Shown piece after piece: positions 1 through 6,371 of a DNA stretch of 23,652 nucleotides. Location of the stretch: the NCBI GenBank assembly GCA_051657905.1, contig JBOFLO010000019.1, positions 1 through 23,652 on the forward strand. The letters are read 5' to 3'. The number at the start of each line of letters is the position of its first letter. Position 1 is the stretch's first letter. The position numbers were made by a program, and so were the translations under genes. The notes under the pieces were generated by a model. The model was not told where the DNA came from, made no database searches, and saw nothing but the letters and a program-made list of their open reading frames with translations. This DNA comes from JBOFLO01 sp051657905 (GTDB taxonomy: Bacteria; Patescibacteriota; Gracilibacteria; UBA1369).

Positions 1-158
1 TAATCGGCGGCGGGTTTGTGGCCTAGGCCTGAGGAAGGTTTGACGCCCAAATCAAAAAAGACCTCGCTATTTTTGGCACTTTGCAAATTAACGTTGTGGT
101 CGCTGATCTGGATTTTTTGAGAATCGGAGGGGTTTTCTCCTGGATTTTTCTCCTGCAT
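1..158 (-). CDS. Hypothetical protein, N-terminal part only (gene runs off the window)
   Basis: An open frame starts with ATG at 158 on the minus strand and stays open to the window edge (52 whole codons). The visible part is polar and Ser/Asn/Pro/Gln-rich, with no signal peptide, membrane segment or motif that I recognise. It begins 32 bases after the stop of the coiled-coil protein at 191-802, on the same strand, so the two are probably co-transcribed. There is no Shine-Dalgarno sequence before the ATG, as elsewhere in the window. The function is unknown, and the C-terminal part is needed to say more. Confidence 0.6.
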   Translation of the reverse strand, partial: MQEKNPGENPSDSQKIQISDHNVNLQSAKNSEVFFDLGVKPSSGLGHKPAAD

Positions 159-190
159 GGTCAGGCAGTTAGTAAAGTGGAGATAATTTT

Positions 191-802
191 TTAAAGCTGA
201 TTAAGTTTGGAAAGCAGGTCTTCTTCCATTTGTTTTTCACTTACTTCATTAGCAGCTTCAGCTTCACGAATAGCTTTGGTTTTCTCTTTAGATTCGAACT
301 CTTTCCATTCTAAAAGATGTTTTTCATTCAAACGATTCAATTCCTGTTCATATTCTTGATCCAAAGCGGCCAATTGGTCTTTTTCGGTATTAAGAATATT
401 TTTAAGCTTATCAATTTGATCCTTATTCATGATTGGTAGGATCTGGAACCAGTATTCTCTTTCCTGATCATCCATGGATTCGGTGGATTTGATCAATTCA
501 ACTAAATCTCCATAATTTTCTTTAACGAATTTAGGAATAGAGTATTTTTCCGGTTTTGGTTGAGCTGTTACGCTTTCTTCAACATCGGCTTCTAGGTTGA
601 AGGCACGTTTGTTGGTAGGTTGTTGGTCGGCGGCGGGAGTGGCTGGAGTTGGTTGAGCTGGTGCCGGGGCTGTTGTTGAAACTGGCTGAACACTAGATTG
701 TCCGCCGGCTGGAGCTGTTGAACTGGCGGCGCTAGGCGTAGCGGTATTAGGGTTTGCACCGAGAGGTTTGATTTGTAAATCGTCTTGTTGATCTGCAGCC
801 AT
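191..802 (-). CDS. Hypothetical protein with Pro/Thr/Ala-rich N-terminus and coiled-coil C-terminus
   Basis: A 203-residue soluble protein. Residues 1-65 are low complexity (Pro, Thr, Ala, Gln) and probably disordered. Residues 85-125 form a small polar segment that could fold. Residues 125-203 are rich in Glu, Lys, Gln and Leu with heptad-like spacing, typical of a coiled coil. There is no signal peptide or membrane segment, so a cytoplasmic scaffold or partner protein is likely, but I do not recognise a family. A good promoter (TTGAAA, 17-bp spacer, TATAAT on the minus strand at 858-830) lies just upstream and gives a leader of about 20 bases without a Shine-Dalgarno site. The gene at 1-158 follows in the same direction. 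It is real as a gene by length, promoter and spacing; its function is unknown. Confidence 0.8.
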   Translation of the reverse strand: MAADQQDDLQIKPLGANPNTATPSAASSTAPAGGQSSVQPVSTTAPAPAQPTPATPAADQQPTNKRAFNLEADVEESVTAQPKPEKYSIPKFVKENYGDLVELIKSTESMDDQEREYWFQILPIMNKDQIDKLKNILNTEKDQLAALDQEYEQELNRLNEKHLLEWKEFESKEKTKAIREAEAANEVSEKQMEEDLLSKLNQL

Positions 803-829
803 GTGTGTTTATTTTGATTTAATCTATTG

Positions 830-858
830 ATTATAGCCTATTTTGGCTTATTTTTCAA
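830..858 (-). promoter_or_regulatory. Sigma70-type promoter of the gene at 191-802
   Basis: Read on the minus strand, TTGAAA (858-853), a 17-bp spacer and a perfect TATAAT (835-830). Transcription should start near 823, about 20 bases before the ATG at 802. It lies in the 63-bp gap after the lysine-rich gene, so it separates two minus-strand transcription units. Confidence 0.7.
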
Positions 859-865
859 TAAACTA

Positions 866-1480
866 TTAGATAATGAAGACATCGCCGGTGGATTGCTCCA
901 AACGCTCTTTGCTAAGCCTTAAAGAGCGGGTTAAGTTGATGATTTGATAGGAATTGCGTTCGCCGCTGTCCCAAAGCTTCTTAATTGAGCGAATTTTGTT
1001 CAATAGAGTTAGAATATCAAAATCGGCTTTGGCTTTTTGGGAAGGTGGCAAAACTTCGTAAACTGTTGGATTTAGCAAAGAAGAGGGTGTGAAAAGATGA
1101 ATTTTAGCATGTTCGACTTTTTTGATGATTTCTTGGAGGAATATAATATCCTGAGGATCGGCTTGATAAAGTTTAGGATCGATTTCGGTGGGTTTATTTA
1201 AAATGAATTGAATTTCTGGAGTAACATCATTGCTGGAATACAAACTTCCTTCTTGATAAGACTTTCTAATCAAATAAAGGACCTTTTGTCCTTCGTTATT
1301 GATTTGAATAATTTCGTTGGGATTAGAAATCAAGGTGGGGCTTGTTAAATTATTTTTGGATAATTTGTTGGAGACAGATTTCCGTGGATTTTTTTTGACG
1401 ATTTTTTTTACTGTCTTGGTTAGCTTCTTGGCTGTGGAGATTTTTTTGGGAGATTTTACTGTTGTTTTTTTTGCTGGCAT
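866..1480 (-). CDS. Hypothetical protein with histone H1-like lysine-rich N-terminal tail
   Basis: I place the start at ATG 1480, giving 204 residues, because this A is also the last base of the upstream stop codon (TAATG), a usual arrangement for translational coupling. A longer frame from 1519 exists but would overlap the NADH dehydrogenase gene by 40 bases. Residues 1-45 are almost entirely Lys, Ser, Thr, Val and Pro, with KK and PKK clusters resembling the tails of histone H1-like bacterial proteins. Residues 60-204 look like a mixed alpha/beta domain with no family that I recognise. The tail suggests binding to nucleic acid or another polyanion (inference). Poly-A runs of 8 bases encode several of the lysines. 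The coupling to a membrane flavoprotein gene is unexplained. Confidence 0.75.
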   Translation of the reverse strand: MPAKKTTVKSPKKISTAKKLTKTVKKIVKKNPRKSVSNKLSKNNLTSPTLISNPNEIIQINNEGQKVLYLIRKSYQEGSLYSSNDVTPEIQFILNKPTEIDPKLYQADPQDIIFLQEIIKKVEHAKIHLFTPSSLLNPTVYEVLPPSQKAKADFDILTLLNKIRSIKKLWDSGERNSYQIINLTRSLRLSKERLEQSTGDVFII

Positions 1481-2817
1481 TAGTCGTTGTGGGAAAAAAT
1501 TATGAAGTTTTTCCACCATTTTTGCAGAGCGATTCGAAGTGGCAAAATGGTCAGATAATAGTACAAATCAAAGGCTTTTTTGAACATCCAAGGGATGATT
1601 CCACCAAAAGCTAATTTGCCTTTGCAGTATAGACCATAACGACCACCAAGTGAAATTATAAATCCTTTGAAAGCAGGACGATAATTTTCTAAAGTTTGTC
1701 TGTTGATTTTTTTGATAATATTTTTGGCGATTAAAACTCCATGCTGAATGGCGAGTTGGCCGAGTTTGGGAAGTGGTTTGGAGGTTTTTGGATCAATAAT
1801 TGAAGCATTATCGCCTCCGGCAAAGATGTTCGGGTAGTGGAGGGTTTCTAAAGTTGATTGGGTTTCCAATTCTCCGGCGGGAGTTAGTTTGGAGAAAGAT
1901 TTTTTCAGTAATGGATTTGGTTTGATACCGGCTGTCCAGATTAAAAAGTCTGTGGCTAAGTCGAATTTTTGTTGATTTTGAGTGTTTTCAATTTGCAGAT
2001 GATGATTTTGGTAGGAGAGAATTTTGCTGTTTAAGTAAGATTGAATTCCTAATTTGTTAAAACGTTTGATGGTTAGGTCGGAAATTTTTTCGCCCAAATT
2101 GATCATCTGGGGGGATGATTGAATGACTTTTAGGTGAACTAGGCTGGAGTTGAAATGATATTTTTTGGCCAGTTTGCGAATAAAGCCAACCAGCTCGGCG
2201 GCCAGTTCAGCACCGGTGAATCCCCCACCGCCAATGACAATGTTGATTTCGCGATTTTGGTTTTTTGGTTCTTGGAAGAAATTTTCTAAGTCGCAATTTA
2301 GCTGAAGAGATTGATTGAGGGTTTTTAATTCGTAAACTTGAGGATGTTCCGAGGGCTTGGCATTTTCTAAACCGGGAATATTGTAAAAATTGGTGACGCT
2401 GCCCAGACTGACCACCAAATATTCAAAATCCAAAGAACCAGTGTTTTCAAGTTTAAGCTGTTTTTTCTCGGCATCGATAGAAATAAGCTGATCTATTAAA
2501 AGTTTCACGGGTTGGTTTTTGAAACGGTGAACCAGGCCGATAGAGAGTGTTTGAGCCAATTCGTTGGAACAGCGATCATTGCGCGGTTCTTGATAATAGG
2601 CGCTGGCAATTTCGTAAAGTTCGGCCAAATAAACGTGTTTTGGACTACGATCAATTAAGACAATTTCAAAATCGTCTCTACCCAGATGTTTACTGAGGTA
2701 AAGAGCTGTGCGTATACCTGAGTAACCAGCGCCTAAAATGACAATTCTCTGAGATTTTTTTGGCTTGGTTTTAAACGTATTAGTTTTACTTTTCCGTTGT
2801 TTTGACGGTTTTGTCAT
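1480..2817 (-). CDS. ndh: Type II NADH dehydrogenase (NAD(P)/FAD-dependent oxidoreductase)
   Basis: A 445-residue flavoprotein of the NDH-2 family, which passes electrons from NADH to quinone without pumping protons. The FAD-binding Rossmann motif GAGYSG lies at residues 29-34, the NADH-binding motif GGGGFTGAE at 196-204 and the FAD-contacting AGGDNA at 333-338. It is followed by QLAIQHG (354-360), matching the AQxAxQ-type quinone-site helix. The C-terminal 60 residues contain aromatic and hydrophobic stretches with basic residues, as expected for a peripheral membrane anchor. Residues 1-23 form an unusual Lys/Ser/Thr-rich extension before the first beta strand. Overall length fits the family (about 400-450). 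The stop overlaps the next start (TAATG at 1482-1478). Whether this organism has quinones or a terminal oxidase cannot be seen here; redox balancing is the likely role. Sulfide:quinone reductase is less likely because no conserved Cys pair is evident. Confidence 0.88.
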   Translation of the reverse strand: MTKPSKQRKSKTNTFKTKPKKSQRIVILGAGYSGIRTALYLSKHLGRDDFEIVLIDRSPKHVYLAELYEIASAYYQEPRNDRCSNELAQTLSIGLVHRFKNQPVKLLIDQLISIDAEKKQLKLENTGSLDFEYLVVSLGSVTNFYNIPGLENAKPSEHPQVYELKTLNQSLQLNCDLENFFQEPKNQNREINIVIGGGGFTGAELAAELVGFIRKLAKKYHFNSSLVHLKVIQSSPQMINLGEKISDLTIKRFNKLGIQSYLNSKILSYQNHHLQIENTQNQQKFDLATDFLIWTAGIKPNPLLKKSFSKLTPAGELETQSTLETLHYPNIFAGGDNASIIDPKTSKPLPKLGQLAIQHGVLIAKNIIKKINRQTLENYRPAFKGFIISLGGRYGLYCKGKLAFGGIIPWMFKKAFDLYYYLTILPLRIALQKWWKNFIIFSHND

Positions 2818-2904
2818 TTGAAAGAGTGACTAAAATTGGTTAAATTGATTGGGACAAACGCCAGATTAAAAGAATGTGAGGGGACTTAAACAGAAATATA
2901 CAAA

Positions 2905-2923
2905 TCGAATTATTATACCAAAA
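2905..2923. promoter_or_regulatory. Possible bidirectional promoter with overlapping -10 boxes (ndh / ligA)
   Basis: The 108-bp gap between the divergent ndh and ligA genes contains TATTATA at 2911-2917. Read on the plus strand it gives TATTAT (2911-2916), with a predicted start near 2923, only about 3 bases before the ligA ATG. Read on the minus strand it gives a perfect TATAAT (2917-2912), with a start near 2905 and an 88-base leader for ndh. Neither side has a good -35 box (best plus-strand match TTAAAC at 2886-2891, spacer 19), so the call rests mainly on the -10 boxes. Confidence 0.4.
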
Positions 2924-2925
2924 AT

Positions 2926-5007
2926 ATGGATAAAAAAGAAGTCGAAGAGCGCATAAAAAAGCTAAGATCCAAAATACAAGAATTAAATTATCAATACTTT
3001 ATTCTCAATCGCAGTGATGTTTCGGAAGCGGTGCGGGACAGTTTGAAATTGGAATTGAGACAATTGGAGGATAGATTCCCGGATTTTATAACTGCGGATT
3101 CGCCTACGCAAAGGGTGGGGGCGCCGTTGTCAGGGAAATTTACTAAGATTAAACATTTAACGCCGAAAAAAAGTTTAGCGGATGCCTTTTCGGAAGAAGA
3201 TTTGAAAGATTGGGAAGAGAAAATCAGTAAGATGTTGCCGCCGGGAGAAAAAATTCATTATGTTTGTGAATTAAAAATTGATGGTTTGAATGTTTCTTTG
3301 CATTATAAAAATGGCTTATTGGAAAAAGCTTTAACACGTGGGGATGGGGAAATTGGGGAGGATGTGACGCATTCAATCAGAACTATTGAGGCGATTCCTT
3401 TAAAATTGCAGGAAGAAGTGGATGTGGAAGTTGGAGGTGAGGTTTATATTGCCAGGGCTGACTTTAAGAGAATTAATGAGGATCAATCGAATAAAGGGCT
3501 GGAGACTTTTGAAAATCCAAGAAATTTAGCAGCCGGAACAGTGAGACAATTGGATCCATCGATTACGGCTTCACGTAAATTATCGGCCTTTTTTTATGAA
3601 ATTGCGCAGAATAATTTAGAAGGAGCACCGCGCAGACAGCAAGCTGTTTTAGAAAGATTGATGGATTTGGGATTGCCAGTAAATTCGCAGTTTCATTATT
3701 GCGAGGATATGGATGATGTGCTGAAGTTTTTGAAAAAAGCGGATAAACTGAGAGATGAATTGGAATATGAAATTGATGGAGTAGTGGTGAAAGTGAATGA
3801 AAAATCACAGCAACAAATATTAGGTTTTACGGCTAAAACTCCTCGTTTTGCAATTGCTTATAAATTTCCTGCTGAACAATCAACGACTAAAGTTTTGGAT
3901 ATTCATGTGCAGGTGGGGCGCACAGGGGCTTTGACTCCTGTGGCGGTTTTGAGTCCGGTGAAAGTGGCTGGATCAACTATTTCGCGGGCGACTTTGCATA
4001 ATGAAGATGAATTAAAACGGAAGGATGTGCGAATTGGGGATACGGTGATTATTCAGAAGGCCGGGGATGTGATTCCGGAAATTGTGGCGGTGATTAAAGA
4101 ATTGAGAAATGGTGAGGAAAAAGAATTTAAATTTCCGCATTTATGTCCGGTTTGTAATTCTAAAGTAGAAAGAAAAGATGGCGAATCGGCGATTCGTTGT
4201 ACTAATCCAGAATGTTTCGCGCAAGACAGGGAGAGATTTATTCATTTTGCGACGGTTTTGGATATTGAAGGATTGGGTGAAAAAATTATTGATCAATTAT
4301 TGGAAAATCAGCTAGTGGATGGTCTGTCGGATATTTTTAGTTTAACCAGAGATGATTTTTTGAGTTTGCCATTATTTAAAGAAAAACGAACTGATAATTT
4401 ATTGCAGGCTATAGAGAAGGCGAAAAAAGTTAGTTTGGAGAGATTTTTATTTGCTTTGGGAATCAGACATGTGGGGGAAGAAACGGCAATTCAGTTGGCG
4501 CATTTTTTCCGTTCAGAGATGCGGGAACATGGGTTGGTTAGTAATAATAATCAAGAGAATGAAGCGGAAAATAGCGGGCAAAATAGTTTGAAAGATTTGT
4601 TGTTGATAAGTACGGATTTGACCAAGGAAAAATTGATGGAAATTGAAGGATTTGGAGAGAAAGTTGCCGAGGAAGTTTTGGATTGGTTTGAAGCTGAGAG
4701 AAATGTTGAATTGATTAAAAAACTGGATGAAGTGGGAATGAGTTTGGTGGAAGATGTCAGACCGTTTAGTTTAAAATTAAAAGGGAAAACTTTTGTGTTA
4801 ACGGGAACTTTAACTACCATGTCGCGTGATCAAGCTAAAGAAAGAATTCGACAGAATGGTGGCAAAATTAGTGGGACAGTCAGCAGCAAAACTGATTTTG
4901 TGGTAAAAGGAGATAATGATGCACTTTCAACAAAAGAAAAAGAAGCGAATAAAAAAGGGATAAAAGTAATTGGCGAAACTGAGTTTTTGAAAATGATTGA
5001 AATTTAA
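2926..5007 (+). CDS. ligA: NAD-dependent DNA ligase LigA
   Basis: A 693-residue replicative ligase that seals nicks using NAD+. The adenylation motif KIDG has catalytic Lys117. It is followed by the nucleotidyltransferase core with TRGDGEIGEDVT, an OB fold, a four-Cys zinc finger (Cys407, 410, 425, 430), helix-hairpin-helix repeats at roughly 440-610 and a C-terminal BRCT domain (about 614-693). Length and domain order are standard. The N-terminal domain Ia is atypical: where E. coli LigA has the NMN-contacting residues Tyr22, His23, Asp32, Tyr35 and Asp36, this protein has Tyr24, Phe25, Glu34, Arg37 and Asp38 in my alignment by eye. The HhH region carries an Asn/Glu-rich insertion near residues 542-555. 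There is no Shine-Dalgarno sequence; the predicted mRNA start is almost at the ATG. The glycosyltransferase gene follows after 11 bases. Confidence 0.96.
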   Translation: MDKKEVEERIKKLRSKIQELNYQYFILNRSDVSEAVRDSLKLELRQLEDRFPDFITADSPTQRVGAPLSGKFTKIKHLTPKKSLADAFSEEDLKDWEEKISKMLPPGEKIHYVCELKIDGLNVSLHYKNGLLEKALTRGDGEIGEDVTHSIRTIEAIPLKLQEEVDVEVGGEVYIARADFKRINEDQSNKGLETFENPRNLAAGTVRQLDPSITASRKLSAFFYEIAQNNLEGAPRRQQAVLERLMDLGLPVNSQFHYCEDMDDVLKFLKKADKLRDELEYEIDGVVVKVNEKSQQQILGFTAKTPRFAIAYKFPAEQSTTKVLDIHVQVGRTGALTPVAVLSPVKVAGSTISRATLHNEDELKRKDVRIGDTVIIQKAGDVIPEIVAVIKELRNGEEKEFKFPHLCPVCNSKVERKDGESAIRCTNPECFAQDRERFIHFATVLDIEGLGEKIIDQLLENQLVDGLSDIFSLTRDDFLSLPLFKEKRTDNLLQAIEKAKKVSLERFLFALGIRHVGEETAIQLAHFFRSEMREHGLVSNNNQENEAENSGQNSLKDLLLISTDLTKEKLMEIEGFGEKVAEEVLDWFEAERNVELIKKLDEVGMSLVEDVRPFSLKLKGKTFVLTGTLTTMSRDQAKERIRQNGGKISGTVSSKTDFVVKGDNDALSTKEKEANKKGIKVIGETEFLKMIEI

Positions 5008-5018
5008 AAACAAAATTC

Positions 5019-6167
5019 ATGGTTGGTAGCAGAAAAATAAAAAAAGATTTAAAAGTGGCGATTGTCCATGATTTTTTGGTGAAAATGGGTGGAGCGGAGA
5101 GAGTGGCTCAGAGATTGATGGAAATGTTTCCGGAAGCGCCTATTTATACTCTTTTGTATGATTGGAAAAAATGTGGGGAGGCTTTTCCAGCGCAAAGAGT
5201 GAGAACTTCTTTTTTACAGAATTTACCGGGATTTATTAAGCGTCGTTATAGATATTTGTTGAGCTGGATGCCGCAGGCGATCGAGCAGATGAATTTGATG
5301 GAATATGATTTGGTGATAAGTTCGAGTTCGGCTTTTGCGCATGGGGTTTTGACTAATTCGGAGAGTTTGCATGTTTGTTATTGTCATTCGCCGATGCGTT
5401 ATGCCTGGGATTATACGCATAATTATTTGGGTGAGCAGAAAGAGGGTGGTTTTAAAAAATGGTTAGCGAAAAGGTATTTACATAAAATTCGGCAATGGGA
5501 TTTGGTGGCGGCGGATAGGGCGGATTTTTATGTAGCGAATTCCGAACATGTGGCGAAGAGAATTAAGAAATTTTATCGATTGCCGGCTGAGGTGATTTAT
5601 CCGCCGGTGGATGTGGATAAGTTTGATTTGGGGCGTGAGAGTAAGGATTATTTTTTGATTGTCAGTACATTAACGCCGTATAAAAAAATCGATTTAGCGG
5701 TGAGTTTGTTTAACAAATTGGGGAAAAAATTGGTAGTGATTGGCGGTGGAGATCAGGAGAAATATTTGCGTTCAATTGCCGGGCCGACGGTGGAAATTAT
5801 GGGGAGACAAAGTGAGGCGGTAGTGAAAAAATATTTAGAGGAATGTCGGGCTTTTATTTTTCCTTCTGAAGAGGATTTTGGAATTGGGATGGTGGAAGCG
5901 ATGGCGTGTGGTAAACCGGTTTTGGCTTATGGGGAGGGGGGAGCGTTGGAGACGGTTAAGGCGGGGTTTTCGGGAGAATTTTTTAAAGAACAAACTATTG
6001 AGTCGATGGAGGATGCTTTGGGAAGATTGATTGTCAATTTGCCGAAATATGATCGTACTGCGATTCGGAAAGAGGCTTTGAAATATTCCGCTTTACGTTT
6101 TGAGAAAGAATTGATGGATTTTGTGGCAAAAAAGTGGCAGGAAAATCAGGAAAGATTAGAAAGTTGA
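5019..6167 (+). CDS. Glycosyltransferase family 4 (GT-B fold)
   Basis: A 382-residue GT4-type enzyme that would transfer a sugar from a nucleotide-sugar donor to a cell-envelope acceptor. The N-terminal lobe starts with a beta strand and a Gly-rich loop (VHDFLVKMGGAERVA, residues 16-30), which is the acceptor-side signature of GT4 enzymes. The C-terminal donor lobe has STLTPYKKIDLAV (216-228) and the EX7E motif (Glu285 to Glu293 in EDFGIGMVEAMACGKPV). There is no signal peptide or membrane segment, so it acts on the cytoplasmic face. The substrate cannot be inferred; the closest flavour is of O-antigen or exopolysaccharide mannosyltransferases. It is 11 bases downstream of ligA, probably co-transcribed without functional relation. 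It is the only gene here ending in TGA, and its last four codons lie within the long hairpin at 6156-6279. Confidence 0.9.
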   Translation: MVGSRKIKKDLKVAIVHDFLVKMGGAERVAQRLMEMFPEAPIYTLLYDWKKCGEAFPAQRVRTSFLQNLPGFIKRRYRYLLSWMPQAIEQMNLMEYDLVISSSSAFAHGVLTNSESLHVCYCHSPMRYAWDYTHNYLGEQKEGGFKKWLAKRYLHKIRQWDLVAADRADFYVANSEHVAKRIKKFYRLPAEVIYPPVDVDKFDLGRESKDYFLIVSTLTPYKKIDLAVSLFNKLGKKLVVIGGGDQEKYLRSIAGPTVEIMGRQSEAVVKKYLEECRAFIFPSEEDFGIGMVEAMACGKPVLAYGEGGALETVKAGFSGEFFKEQTIESMEDALGRLIVNLPKYDRTAIRKEALKYSALRFEKELMDFVAKKWQENQERLES

Positions 6168-6279
6168 AAAAGCCCCAGCTACTTCGTTAAAAATAAAAAA
6201 GCAATTCGCTGTACATTGAGTACAGCTCATTTTACTTTTTTATTTTTGCCTCGTATCTGAAGCTTTTTGAACTTTCTAA
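6156..6279. repeat. Long nested hairpin at the end of the glycosyltransferase gene, possible terminator
   Basis: Three nested inverted repeats form one extended hairpin of 124 bases. The outer arms 6156-6173 and 6262-6279 pair over 18 positions with one mismatch. The middle arms 6189-6201 and 6235-6247 are a perfect 13-bp A/T match. The apical stem GCTGTAC/GTACAGC encloses a five-base loop. Between outer and middle arms, CAG and TAC triplets also pair, so the helix is nearly continuous. The T-rich right arm could terminate the ligA-glycosyltransferase transcript, but the structure is much longer than a simple terminator and overlaps the coding end. From 6280 to the dnaX ATG I see only a T9 run and no convincing promoter. 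Confidence 0.7.
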
Positions 6280-6371
6280 AATGGACTTAGTACCAGTCTG
6301 AGAATTGTGAATAATTTCAAGTTTTTTTTTGGGGCTGAAAGAGGTAGCTTTGAAAAGACTTAACTTTTGCC

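Noticed and set aside
3563..3808. Open frame antisense to ligA, and similar antisense or shifted frames elsewhere (for example 7331-7915, 8709-9041, 15958-16245, 21399-21671)
   Set aside because: They lie wholly inside clear protein-coding genes on another frame, have compositions explained by the host gene's codons and show no own promoter or family motif.
6168..6371. SRP RNA (ffs), which sits next to dnaX in many bacteria
   Set aside because: The conserved apical motif with GGAAGCAGCC-type loop is absent; the gap is explained by a long hairpin and A/T-rich spacer.
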